A stretch of 64,000 nt of DNA from JBGTGT01 sp051439375 (GTDB taxonomy: Bacteria > Cyanobacteriota > Cyanobacteriia > Cyanobacteriales > Microcystaceae), in assembly GCA_051439375.1 (NCBI GenBank), contig JBFRWB010000239.1, positions 39,990 to 103,989 on the forward strand, in the 5' to 3' direction. A model generated the notes under the pieces. It saw nothing but the letters and a program-made list of their open reading frames with translations, searched no databases and had not been told where the DNA came from. Positions within the stretch are counted from its first letter, which is position 1. Each line of letters starts with the position of its first letter. This document shows positions 8,151 to 16,395 of the stretch, piece by piece. Made by a program: the position numbers and the translations under genes.

Positions 8151-9477
8151 CGTTTTCTGGACAAGGATTAGATAGTTTAGGTTCTATTATTTTAACATGA
8201 CGGGGCGTAAGTGCTTCACACAAATAGAAAGAATGGGTGGCTAACAAATATTGATTATCTCCCCATTCTGCTAAGTCTCCGACAATGTTATACTGCCAAT
8301 CAGGATGTAAACCGTTTTCAATTTCATCGATTAAAATGATAGAATCATTAATGTTGCCGTATTTAATCCAAGAATAGAGTCCTAAGCGTTTTAATTCTCC
8401 ATGACTTAAATCTTCGGGTTCAAGTTCAACAAATTCGTTATCAGATATTTTGCGACGGACAATAATTGAGGTTAAGTCTTCATTAGGGAAAATATATTTA
8501 TCATTTCCTAAAAATTGATGATAATCTTTAATTAGGTTTTGAAATGAGTTCCCGTATTCAATGTTATCAAGAGCTTTTTTAAAATCTTGCTCTTTTGCTG
8601 TTGTAAAAGCATGAAGCATAGCAGCAGATGAAAATTGGTTATAACTATGTATATTAGGAAATATTTCTCTAAACTCATAAATTTTTGTCTGATATTCACC
8701 AAAGTGAGTTAATAATTGCCTTTTTGATTCCCTATCTAAGAATAAATAAGGTTGGGTGGGTGGTGTTGCTAAATAGATATGTTCACTAGCATATTTTAAT
8801 GCTTCTTGGGCTAAATCATAATTATCTAAATTAGATTTGCAGTGCATAATTTCTGTTATCTCACTACTACTTGTATGCAAATTGCTGATAGAAAATAAAA
8901 TGTCCATTTTACTTCTAATTTCTTCAATTGTTATTGGCATTTCTGACGTTTTCTGCTTTATTTCATTTTCTAACATTGCAAGTTTATTTTGAATTTGTTG
9001 TCTTTCTTTTCTGTACGCTTTTCTATCCTCGTCATCCATTTGGTAATTCCATTGCTCTAATAAGTATTGTTCTTTCTGCTTATTATTTCTCATATCTTCA
9101 TTCAATTTAGCTATTAATTCTTTATTTTTTAAAATTTCGTAATAAATTCTTTCTTTTTCTAATTGAGACTCCTCAAATTGTTTACTGTCAATGTTAACAA
9201 AATCAAACTCAATTTCTTGGTCTTTATACAAAACTTTAATTTGAGCAATCGTACTAATCATATTAGAAGATGAATAAATAAAATTTCTTAAATACTGTTT
9301 TTTCTCCTCATCCTTCCAACAAGTTAATAAAACAAAAATCAATTGTAATAAGGTACTTTTTCCTCCACCATTTTCGCTACCAATTGGAAACACCGACGGT
9401 TGTAAACTCGGTTCAAAGGTTAACTCGACATTCTGTAAATTGCGAAAATTGGGAACAGTAACTTTGAGTAACTTCAT
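8131..9477 (-). CDS. AAA/ABC-type ATPase (AAA_15/OLD-like, AriA-like)
   Basis: A 448-residue SMC/ABC-class ATPase. Walker A is GSENGGGKSTLLQL near residue 33; a short charged coiled coil spans about residues 125-185; the ABC signature is LSHGELKRLGLY near 350; Walker B is IILIDEIENGLHPDWQ near 378, followed by the switch histidine in LLATHSFYL. The short coiled coil and full Walker set resemble the ATPase subunit of OLD and PARIS defence systems rather than a DNA-repair SMC. It is the first gene of a two-gene minus-strand unit with the TOPRIM-like gene. Target specificity cannot be read from sequence. Confidence 0.8.
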   Translation of the reverse strand: MKLLKVTVPNFRNLQNVELTFEPSLQPSVFPIGSENGGGKSTLLQLIFVLLTCWKDEEKKQYLRNFIYSSSNMISTIAQIKVLYKDQEIEFDFVNIDSKQFEESQLEKERIYYEILKNKELIAKLNEDMRNNKQKEQYLLEQWNYQMDDEDRKAYRKERQQIQNKLAMLENEIKQKTSEMPITIEEIRSKMDILFSISNLHTSSSEITEIMHCKSNLDNYDLAQEALKYASEHIYLATPPTQPYLFLDRESKRQLLTHFGEYQTKIYEFREIFPNIHSYNQFSSAAMLHAFTTAKEQDFKKALDNIEYGNSFQNLIKDYHQFLGNDKYIFPNEDLTSIIVRRKISDNEFVELEPEDLSHGELKRLGLYSWIKYGNINDSIILIDEIENGLHPDWQYNIVGDLAEWGDNQYLLATHSFYLCEALTPRHVKIIEPKLSNPCPENDDTSEP

Positions 9478-9877
9478 ATTGGTAATGTAAGATAAGGATC
9501 AATGATCGCACCAACAACTTAAATTAAACCACCCTAGTAAGATTTAAGACTGTTGTGGTTCGTCCTGTTGTCGTCGCTTCCAACGATGGGTTAAACTTCG
9601 TTTGGGTGATAAACTAACAACTTGTCTTCCACTTTCTACTTCTTTTTTTTAGACATCTCCAAAAATCTACAACCAAGATATAGCAAAGAATACTTTACAG
9701 TTCCATATTAGCAAGTATAACCCTACGCAAAACTGTGTTTGACATTAGAAATCCCTGAAAACCAGTCATAGCCTACTTTTGCCTTTTGATTTTTACCTTT
9801 TGCCTTGCCCGTAGGGCTATAGCGATCGCTTATCACATTTGCTAGATTAAGTATTAGCGATCAATGAGAGATGTACG
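9478..9877. other. 400-base spacer with AT-rich DNA and a possible small frameshifted ORF
   Basis: No intact gene is visible between the ATPase and the ABC-2 permease. A minus-strand frame at 9544-9648 could encode about 34 codons ending VSLSPKRSLTHRWKRRQQ and a short acidic tail. It would join an ATG at 9654-9656 only if the run of eight A (T on the plus strand, 9643-9650) had one more base. The GGAG before this ATG has no spacing, so the case is weak. A HIP1 octamer lies near 9824. No terminator hairpin stands out. Confidence 0.35.
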
Positions 9878-10762
9878 ATGAGTCAAAGTATTATTAATCC
9901 CCAAGTTAGCGCAAATTCTCTGTTAAAACCCTCCGTTGATGATTCTAGCAGTCGCTTAGGAGAGTTTTGGCAAGAAACCACCGCCATGACGAAGCGGTTA
10001 TTTATTCAGTTGCAAAGAAGACCTTCTACCTTGATGGCAGGGATTATTCAGCCGTTTATGTGGCTTATTCTCTTTGGAGCTTTATTTTACAACGCTCCTC
10101 AAGGATTATTTGGCAATGATCTCAATTATGCCAAATTTTTAGCCCCCGGTATCATTGTCTTTACCGCCTTTTCTGGGGCGTTAAATGCGGGACTTCCTGT
10201 GATGTTTGACCGAGAATTCGGCTTTTTGAACCGTCTTTTAGTTGCACCGCTATCTTCCCGTTATTCTATCGTTGCCGCTTCCACTATCTACATTATTGCC
10301 CTTAGCCTGATTCAAACGGCTGTTATTGTGGCTGCTAGTGCCTTTTTAGGGGCAGGATTGCCAGATTTGTTCGGTTTAGGGGCAATTACGCTGATTGTCT
10401 TTCTCATTGTCCTAGGTGTGACTGCCCTCAGTTTAGGGTTAGCTTTTGCCTTACCGGGGCATATTGAGTTAATTGCGGTCATTTTCGTGACAAATTTACC
10501 TTTACTCTTTGCGAGTACCGCCCTTGCGCCCCTTTCCTTTATGGCAAACTGGTTGCAAATAGTAGCGAGTCTCAACCCTTTAACCTACGCAATTGAACCC
10601 ATTCGCTATATTTATCTTAATGGGTCATGGAATTGGAATAGTCCCGTGTTAGCGACTCCTTGGGGAGAGATTAATTTTATTGGGGTATTGCTTATCCTTT
10701 TGGCCTTTGCTGCGCTAATATTATTAGCAATTCAACCTTTATTACGTCGCCGTTTCGCTTAG
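9878..10762 (+). CDS. ABC-2 type transporter permease (DrrB-like)
   Basis: A 294-residue membrane protein with about six hydrophobic segments, the first near residues 50-70 (TLMAGIIQPFMWLILFGALF). The signature GFLNRLLVAPLSSRYSIVA near residue 112 and the ending SLNPLTYAIEPIRY are typical of the daunorubicin-resistance type ABC-2 permeases. No ATPase gene is adjacent, so its ATP-binding partner must be encoded elsewhere. The transported substrate is unknown; in cyanobacteria such orphans have been assigned to lipid or polysaccharide export only by homology. Confidence 0.88.
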   Translation: MSQSIINPQVSANSLLKPSVDDSSSRLGEFWQETTAMTKRLFIQLQRRPSTLMAGIIQPFMWLILFGALFYNAPQGLFGNDLNYAKFLAPGIIVFTAFSGALNAGLPVMFDREFGFLNRLLVAPLSSRYSIVAASTIYIIALSLIQTAVIVAASAFLGAGLPDLFGLGAITLIVFLIVLGVTALSLGLAFALPGHIELIAVIFVTNLPLLFASTALAPLSFMANWLQIVASLNPLTYAIEPIRYIYLNGSWNWNSPVLATPWGEINFIGVLLILLAFAALILLAIQPLLRRRFA

Positions 10763-10776
10763 ACAGTAAACACTAT

Positions 10777-10837
10777 GGGGGCAGGTTTAGCCGATAAATT
10801 TCGCTTTAAATCATTAAGATAAGTACAAAACCTGCCC
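10777..10837. repeat. Inverted repeat GGGCAGGTTT / AAACCTGCCC
   Basis: Two perfect 10-base arms, GGGCAGGTTT at 10779-10788 and AAACCTGCCC at 10828-10837, are separated by about 39 bases just after the permease gene. A degenerate second copy of the same arms lies after the next gene at about 11292-11350. This could be a terminator, but no T-run follows, or a small mobile palindromic element. Confidence 0.5.
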
Positions 10838-10882
10838 TTGTCTGTCCGTCAACTTTAGTTAGTAGTAAATGGTGTAACTATT

Positions 10883-10911
10883 AACTATCAACTATCAACT
10901 ATCAACTATCA
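10883..10911. repeat. Heptamer tandem repeat (AACTATC)n
   Basis: Four near-perfect copies of AACTATC stand in the leader of the small secreted protein, ending 16 bases before its ATG. A GAGGAG-like ribosome site follows. Similar degenerate seven-base arrays with other unit sequences occur in several other spacers of the window, which matches the short tandemly repeated repetitive (STRR) sequences known in cyanobacteria. Confidence 0.8.
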
Positions 10912-10927
10912 AGATGAGGAGTTAACG

Positions 10928-11272
10928 ATGAAAACATCTTTGCTTTTAACCAGTATTGCTACTTTATTACTAGGATTTACCCCTGTTTCTCTTAGCCAAA
11001 CAGAAGATTACAACGAAGGGTTACTCAGACCTAATACCGATGGCAATTTTCAGAAGAATGAGGTAGATTCAATGGGAGAAAGTACCTTTGGAAGTGGTTT
11101 TGATCCGATGCAAATGATTCATAATGCCAATTTTAGACGCAGTAGAAATGGCGCAGAATTTGCTGAAGATACCCAAAATAGCCTCAATGATGCAGCCTCG
11201 GAATTTAAAAAGTTACAACAACAACGGATGTTAGAACAAACTCAAGAAGCAGAATCTCAAGTCAATCCTTAG
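10928..11272 (+). CDS. Small secreted protein, unknown function
   Basis: The 114-residue product starts with a clear signal peptide (MKTSLLLTSIATLLLGF, likely cleaved after SLS near residue 23). The mature part is acidic, Gln/Asn-rich and helical, with MQMIHNANFRRSRNGAEF in the middle and a Gln-rich helix at the end, and has no cysteine or catalytic motif I can name. GAGGAG lies about seven bases before the ATG. I recognise it only as a conserved-looking cyanobacterial small exported protein. Confidence 0.7.
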   Translation: MKTSLLLTSIATLLLGFTPVSLSQTEDYNEGLLRPNTDGNFQKNEVDSMGESTFGSGFDPMQMIHNANFRRSRNGAEFAEDTQNSLNDAASEFKKLQQQRMLEQTQEAESQVNP

Positions 11273-11291
11273 TGTTTTCTGAACTTCTTTA

Positions 11292-11350
11292 AGGGTGGGT
11301 TTTTACTTAATTCCGGGTTTTCCTACCAATTAACTGAGTAAACCTGCCCC
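11292..11350. repeat. Imperfect inverted repeat related to the element at 10777
   Basis: GGGTGGGTTTTTACT at 11293-11307 and AGTAAACCTGCCCC at 11337-11350 form an imperfect palindrome with an AT-rich loop. The right arm shares AAACCTGCCC with the inverted repeat before the gene, so the small secreted-protein gene lies between two related elements. Confidence 0.4.
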
Positions 11351-11380
11351 TAAAAGCCTTGTCTCATGCTCTTTGTCTAA

Positions 11381-12031
11381 CTACTTACTTTCCAGAGTTT
11401 TCGCCATAATTTGGGAAATTTGTTTGAGAATTTGTAAAATATTTTCTAATTAATTTCTACGAGGTAAAAGCAAAGAATAAATATCAGAGAAATCGTATTG
11501 AGGAACACCTGTAGTCAGCATTTTAATAAACATAAATTCATCTCCCTTGCCAATTAAACCATATACAGGACTATTAGGGTTAGGATTAGCCATCATGTAG
11601 ATCATTATCTGGGGTAACGCAACAGGAAAAGCGATAGTTGATTTAGATTCAACGATTAAAACCTAGAGTTGTTTGGCAATAACTAAAGTATCAATTCTCC
11701 CTCTTAAAATTTCTTTTTTTTCTTCTATTTCTAATTCAATACTTGCTTCCGTGGTGACATAAAAGGGGTCGTCATATAAACCCGCTAGGGTAAGTAAAGG
11801 AGAAATAAGCAATTGATTAATCACCCCTTCTGCAAGAGGACTTCTTTTTCTATGGCGTTCAAACCTTTGTTTAATTTGTTGTAACGTTGCTTTTTCTTGA
11901 ACGGTTAAATCAGGTAAATCTTGTTGCCATTCCGTAAAGAATAGGTCATTATCAGTGGGTGATAACTTAAACCTTTGTTCAAGGTCAGAAAATGTGGTAA
12001 TTGTTTTAGAAATAGGATAAGTTTGAATCAT
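11381..12031 (-). pseudogene. Restriction-endonuclease-like (PD-(D/E)xK) protein, broken by two nonsense codons
   Basis: One minus-strand frame runs from ATG 12031 to a TAG at 11381 and reads as a single family with two in-frame stops. The first segment (122 residues) ends GRIDTLVIAKQL then TAG at 11663-11665; the frame resumes VLIVESKSTIAF, with the ESK of a PD-(D/E)xK core and the D of RIDTLV before it, then MANPNPNSPVYGLI and YDFSDIYSLLLPRRN before a TAA at 11450-11452. Intact cyanobacterial relatives, often called restriction endonuclease subunit R, carry Trp where the TAG lies (TGG to TAG), as I recall them. The gene is probably dead, or yields only the N-terminal domain. Confidence 0.8.
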
Positions 12032-12041
12032 ATAAATTGAT

Positions 12042-12074
12042 TACTGATAACTGTTTACTGATTACTGTTTACTG
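12042..12074. repeat. Degenerate heptamer array (TTACTGA/TTACTGT)
   Basis: Units read TTACTGA, TAACTGT, TTACTGA, TTACTGT and TTACTGT between the restriction-like pseudogene and lipA, and run into the lipA stop region. Unit length is seven bases, as in the other arrays of this window. Confidence 0.7.
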
Positions 12075-12942
12075 TTCTAGGGTACTTTTCCATTAATTTT
12101 CTTACCTCTCCTGCATGATAAGAACTACGAGTTAGAGGAGAAGAAACCACTTGTAAAAACCCTAAACTTTCTCCATAAATACGCCATTCTTCAAATTGTT
12201 CGGGAGTCACAAAACTTTTAACCCCTAAATGCTTTTGCGTGGGTTGTAAATATTGACCAATCGTAAGAATATCACAGTCAACCGAGCGTAAATCTCGCAT
12301 CACTTGGCGAACTTCTTCGTCTTCCTCTCCTAAGCCTACCATAATGCCCGATTTCGTATAAACCCAAGGGGCAATATCCCGACTCCGTTGTAAAAGTTCA
12401 AGCGATCGCTGATAATCACCTTGGGGACGCACCTTACGATACAGTCGGGGAATGGTTTCTGTATTGTGATTTAATACTTCTGGTTTCGCCTCTAAAATCG
12501 TCTCTAAGGCTTGCCAATTGCCACAAAGGTCTGGAATCAACAATTCAATGGTTGTCGTGGGTGATACCTTGCGAATTTCTTCGATACAGCGTACAAATTG
12601 GGATGCCCCCCCATCGGCTAAATCATCCCGATTCACAGAAGTAATGACAACATGGTTCAATTTAAGGCGTTTTACCGCTTCTGCAAGGTTTAAGGGTTCA
12701 AATGAGTCTAAAGGTTGGGTTTTTTTCTCAAAATCAATATCACAATAGGGACAAGCGCGGGTACAAGCTGGCCCCATAATGAGAAAGGTGGCCGTTCCTG
12801 CTTGGAAGCATTCACCAATATTAGGACAGGATGCTTCTTCACAGACGGTATTTAGGGCTAAATCCCGTAAAATCTCTTTAACACTACCGACTCTTTGCCA
12901 TTGGGGGGCTTTTACTCGTAACCAATTGGGTTTTGTTGTCAT
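12055..12942 (-). CDS. lipA: Lipoyl synthase (radical SAM)
   Basis: A 295-residue radical SAM enzyme that inserts sulfur into protein-bound octanoyl groups to make the lipoyl cofactor of 2-oxoacid dehydrogenases and the glycine cleavage system. Both iron-sulfur motifs are visible: the auxiliary cluster CEEASCPNIGEC near residue 34, and CTRACPYCDID near residue 61, which holds the CxxxCxxC SAM cluster. The C-terminal SPLTRSSYHAGE supplies the conserved serine cluster ligand. No lipB or octanoyltransferase lies nearby. Cyanobacteria can carry two lipA genes; which one this is cannot be said. Confidence 0.96.
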   Translation of the reverse strand: MTTKPNWLRVKAPQWQRVGSVKEILRDLALNTVCEEASCPNIGECFQAGTATFLIMGPACTRACPYCDIDFEKKTQPLDSFEPLNLAEAVKRLKLNHVVITSVNRDDLADGGASQFVRCIEEIRKVSPTTTIELLIPDLCGNWQALETILEAKPEVLNHNTETIPRLYRKVRPQGDYQRSLELLQRSRDIAPWVYTKSGIMVGLGEEDEEVRQVMRDLRSVDCDILTIGQYLQPTQKHLGVKSFVTPEQFEEWRIYGESLGFLQVVSSPLTRSSYHAGEVRKLMEKYPRTVNSNQ

Positions 12943-13003
12943 CTTGTCTTTATCTCCAGTAATGATTCTTTCACTATTTTAAACAGATTATCCTAACTTA
13001 TTT

Positions 13004-14293
13004 TTACTGTTCCCCATTCAGTAGTAATTCCCGATGGCGAATGTTGGTTAGGGCAATATTTAAAGGGAAAGTGAATGACTGAAAAGATTCAGGGGTAATT
13101 CTATCTTTATCAAGATCAATTACTACTTGTTCCAAAATTTCCAGCAATTTATCTCGTATTTGCTCTAATTCCTCGTTAGAATTGGAATGGTTAATCTGAC
13201 GAATTAGGTCGAGTAATTCTAGATTATACAAATCTGCCCGATTTTTTTGCTTCCCTTGTAGCCACATCCGAAATTGCCAAATACCAGAAACCACTAAAAC
13301 CCCGACAGAAATGCCTAAACTGATAGGTTCAGCATATTCGACGATAAAACTTGGTTTTCCTTGATTATAATAGTTATTAGCTCCAGAATGTACCGCAAAC
13401 CCTAGACGATTTGGGGAATCTGGCGGTGGAATCATGGCTGCTTGTACGTTTTCCCTAATTAAATCATTGCGGGCTTCGTGGATAATGCGAGTAATTTCGT
13501 AAATAATTTCTGAATTGACTTTATTATGGGTAATTAAAACCGATCTAACCCCGACAGTTCTTAAATCCTCACTTGGATTGGGAATTGCCCCGTTATACGT
13601 TCCTTTCGGAATCACATTTTCTTCTAATGCGGGCAGAAAAAGCTGTAAAGCAGCCCCTTGTTCGATAGGAATGAGCTTTAATTGATTATTTTGCAATAAA
13701 TTATCCATTTTAGCATTTCCCAAAGCAATAACCTGAAAAAAGCCATCTGTGTCCTCTCTGAGTAAAGCTTGAGTGGCTTCTTGGGAAGGGAGAGGCGTTG
13801 CCTGAATATCCGAGAGTTTTAGTCCATAATGCTCGGCAAGAAGCAGAAATAAGCCATAAGATCCACTTCCTTCCGGCATTAACGCCATTTTTTTCCCTTT
13901 TAAATCAGTAAACTGATTAATACCCGATGAACGGTTGACAATTAGATGGAAAACTTCAGGGAAAAGGAAGCTTACCGTTTCGATAGACGGACTTAGATGG
14001 GTATCACTCTGTACAATCGCCAGTTCTACCGCTTTTTCCCGCAATAATTGTTCATTTTGTTGTGATCCTTCACTGGGAATGACTTTTATCTTAATCTTAG
14101 GGTTATGTTTTTCAACGACTTTGGCTAAAGCTTGACCAAATTTGTAATATTCCCCTGTAGGACTAGCAGTTGCTAAGGTAAGGGTGTTAATTTTGTTGCG
14201 ATCTTGATACCATTGCCATGCAGAGAGTCCTACCATCATTAGACTGACGATAACAATAGGAATGGCAATTTTCCGAAAGGGAGATTCTTGCAT
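13004..14293 (-). CDS. TAXI-family TRAP transporter solute receptor with membrane anchor
   Basis: A 429-residue protein with an N-terminal membrane helix (about residues 8-26), then a periplasmic binding fold starting LTLATASPTGEYYKFGQALA, characteristic of the TAXI solute receptors. A second hydrophobic helix near residues 330-350 (PISLGISVGVLVVSGIWQF) is followed by a roughly 75-residue cytosolic helical tail. Typical TAXI receptors are free periplasmic proteins of about 320 residues, so the anchor and tail are extra. No TRAP permease gene is adjacent. The ligand is unknown. Confidence 0.85.
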   Translation of the reverse strand: MQESPFRKIAIPIVIVSLMMVGLSAWQWYQDRNKINTLTLATASPTGEYYKFGQALAKVVEKHNPKIKIKVIPSEGSQQNEQLLREKAVELAIVQSDTHLSPSIETVSFLFPEVFHLIVNRSSGINQFTDLKGKKMALMPEGSGSYGLFLLLAEHYGLKLSDIQATPLPSQEATQALLREDTDGFFQVIALGNAKMDNLLQNNQLKLIPIEQGAALQLFLPALEENVIPKGTYNGAIPNPSEDLRTVGVRSVLITHNKVNSEIIYEITRIIHEARNDLIRENVQAAMIPPPDSPNRLGFAVHSGANNYYNQGKPSFIVEYAEPISLGISVGVLVVSGIWQFRMWLQGKQKNRADLYNLELLDLIRQINHSNSNEELEQIRDKLLEILEQVVIDLDKDRITPESFQSFTFPLNIALTNIRHRELLLNGEQ

Positions 14294-14348
14294 AAGTGAC
14301 TATTATGCGCAATGAGCGTTTAAAGTTACATTATAAGATAAAATAACC

Positions 14349-14421
14349 AGTTAGCTGTTAACAGTTATCAGTTATCCGTTAGCTGTTATCAAAAATTTAT
14401 AATTCATAATTCACAATTCAT
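14349..14421. repeat. Two adjacent heptamer arrays
   Basis: Bases 14349-14391 read as seven-base units of the type CAGTTAG, CTGTTAA, CAGTTAT, CAGTTAT, CCGTTAG, CTGTTAT. They are followed near 14400-14421 by AATTCAT, AATTCAC, AATTCAT. Both sit in the spacer between the divergent TAXI receptor gene and the next plus-strand gene and could influence either promoter. Confidence 0.65.
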
Positions 14422-14430
14422 AACTTCTCT

Positions 14431-15000
14431 ATGACTCCCACTGATTTAACCATTCTTTTGACCGAACGATTTGGTGAACAGATGGTAGAAAAACCGTCTC
14501 CTGATACTTGGCGAATTGAAACCGAAAAATTTATTTTCTTAGCTATTTTATTACAAGATTTCCAAGATTTAAGATTGCTGCTTCCCTTGTTTTCAGTAGC
14601 TGAGGCAACGCCTTATTTAACTACCCTATTAGAAGCTAACTTTGAACAAACTCGATTGGTTAGATATGCGATTAATCAAGGGGTTGTTTGGGGTGTATTT
14701 GATCATCCTTTGGAAAGTTTAACGACAAAAGATTGCCAAGCTGCGATCGCACAATTAATCACTTTATATCAAAAAGGACTGAGTACAGCTTTTAATCAAA
14801 TGGCTGAACAACAATTGCGTCAAATTGTTCAAGCGGCAAAATCACAAGGCCAAACCTTAGAAGCAACCTTACAAAATGTGACTCGTTTATATGAAGAAGG
14901 AATCTTAGGTGGACTTGATCAAAATGCTCAAGAAAAGAAACAATTTTTGACAGCATGGCGTTCTCAATTAGAAAGACTTTGGCAAGAAGAATCCTCTTAA
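14431..15000 (+). CDS. Conserved cyanobacterial protein of unknown function (possible CesT/YbjN-like fold)
   Basis: A 189-residue soluble protein without signal peptide, membrane segment or cysteine cluster. The first 100 residues look like an alternating sheet/helix domain (RIETEKFIFLAILLQDF, then VWGVFDHPLESL) reminiscent of the type III chaperone-like or YbjN fold; the rest is helical and Gln-rich. That fold suggestion is only an impression. It converges with the membrane protein downstream, with 13 bases between the stop codons. Confidence 0.6.
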   Translation: MTPTDLTILLTERFGEQMVEKPSPDTWRIETEKFIFLAILLQDFQDLRLLLPLFSVAEATPYLTTLLEANFEQTRLVRYAINQGVVWGVFDHPLESLTTKDCQAAIAQLITLYQKGLSTAFNQMAEQQLRQIVQAAKSQGQTLEATLQNVTRLYEEGILGGLDQNAQEKKQFLTAWRSQLERLWQEESS

Positions 15001-15013
15001 GTTTTAGTTATAA

Positions 15014-16198
15014 CTAAGAATTTGTTGTAGGTTCAGGTGAATTTTGTACTTCTTCATCTAGCATAGGTAATTGCTCTTCTAAGTTAATTATGGCAGTTGC
15101 CTCTTGAGTTTTTTCACCACTTTCATACTTGGCTATAATCGTAACTTTAGTTTCTCCTTTAGCCGCTTCTAATGAGGGAAAAGTATAAGTCGTTTCTGCT
15201 CCTTTTTCTAGGCTAAAACTGCCAATATCTGGACGTTTACTCCAATTAACCGTTTTTCCTGATTTAATTTTTAAAGAGACAGATTCGCCAAAGGTTAATG
15301 AAGACTCAGAAGGAATAATTGTCAGTACGTTAGGATCAATTCCTTTAGCCGTCAAGTCATCAGGATTGGCTAAATTCCAAGCATCGGGAAAGACTCCTTT
15401 TACAATTAACTTTAACTGTTCTTTAGCCATCCGATTAAAGTAGCCTAATACGGCTGCTAAGAACACATAAAAAGTAGCAGGTGCTTTACTTAAATTGACA
15501 GCTTCACCAATACCAATTTGAACGGTACTTAACCCTAAAAGGACAATAAATACAATAAATGTTCCGCGAATTAAATTGATAAAATACCAAGGTGTTAGTT
15601 CAATAAACTTCTGCTCATCTTCCTTAGATTTGTAGTGGGTATAAATCTCGGATAAGAGATAAAGCGTTGTACCAACAAATCCCCAAAAAGTAATTTCTAG
15701 CCACAACAAGGGAGGATTCTCCCAAAAATAATAAGACGTGGTATCTTGTATCAGTACCTTTTGTATATTTTGTTCTCCTTGAGATAATAGCTCATTGATT
15801 TGTGGTGATGATGAGGTGATAGTATTCGGATCATTTCTTATTTGTCGAACTAAATTCGTAATATCTGTATTAACCTCTTCCAATAGGTTTATTTGTCGTT
15901 CATTTAAAGAACTTATTTGTTCATTAATTTTTCTGGGTAGGGGTTCAAGCTTTAAAATTGTTGTCTCTAGTTGCTTAATACTTTCTTCATTTGTATTCCC
16001 CAACAGTTTTTGAGCATCATCAATATTAGATTTAGCATCTGTTAGCGTATTGCTAAAGCTTTGACTTAGCTGTTGTCCCTGTGGTTTAACAATGGAATGA
16101 CAATAAAAATATACAGCAAAACCACCGACTAGCAAAACAATAAAAGTCCAGAGTAAGATAATCGCTCTTTTTTTCTCTTCATTATTTGTTTGGCTCAT
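15014..16198 (-). CDS. Multi-span membrane protein with coiled coil and C-terminal Ig-like domain
   Basis: A 394-residue protein with an N-terminal membrane helix (about residues 13-31), a charged helical stretch to about residue 130 probably outside the membrane, then three more hydrophobic segments near residues 162-182, 210-232 and 240-258. The C-terminal 110 residues (ESSLTFGESVSLKIKSG, then TVTIIAKYESGE) resemble a bacterial Ig-like beta-sandwich. I do not recognise the family. A purine-rich ribosome site (AGGAG) precedes the ATG. The layout suggests a sensor or anchoring protein, which is an inference. Confidence 0.7.
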   Translation of the reverse strand: MSQTNNEEKKRAIILLWTFIVLLVGGFAVYFYCHSIVKPQGQQLSQSFSNTLTDAKSNIDDAQKLLGNTNEESIKQLETTILKLEPLPRKINEQISSLNERQINLLEEVNTDITNLVRQIRNDPNTITSSSPQINELLSQGEQNIQKVLIQDTTSYYFWENPPLLWLEITFWGFVGTTLYLLSEIYTHYKSKEDEQKFIELTPWYFINLIRGTFIVFIVLLGLSTVQIGIGEAVNLSKAPATFYVFLAAVLGYFNRMAKEQLKLIVKGVFPDAWNLANPDDLTAKGIDPNVLTIIPSESSLTFGESVSLKIKSGKTVNWSKRPDIGSFSLEKGAETTYTFPSLEAAKGETKVTIIAKYESGEKTQEATAIINLEEQLPMLDEEVQNSPEPTTNS

Positions 16199-16395
16199 TT
16201 TTTTCTCCTAAAATAATAAACGATTAGGTAATTGAGATAACCCAAGAAGCTTTATGAGCGACTTTCATTGTATCTGATCTCCTTAAAGAAGAGACAATTA
16301 TTAATTTTTTATTTTTTTAATATTGAATTTGTTTAAAAATGTATTCAGATGCGGTAAAATATCTTGGTGATTGAATAGCTATTATTTCTTCTAAA

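Noticed and set aside
10312..10575. Minus-strand open frame inside the ABC-2 permease gene
   Set aside because: It is the reverse frame of a well-supported membrane protein gene, without a ribosome site or family motif of its own.
9878..10762. Complete ABC exporter
   Set aside because: No ATP-binding gene is adjacent; the AAA ATPase upstream is SMC/OLD-like, on the other strand, and not a transporter subunit.
13004..14293. Complete TRAP transporter
   Set aside because: Only the receptor is encoded here; no membrane subunit lies beside it.
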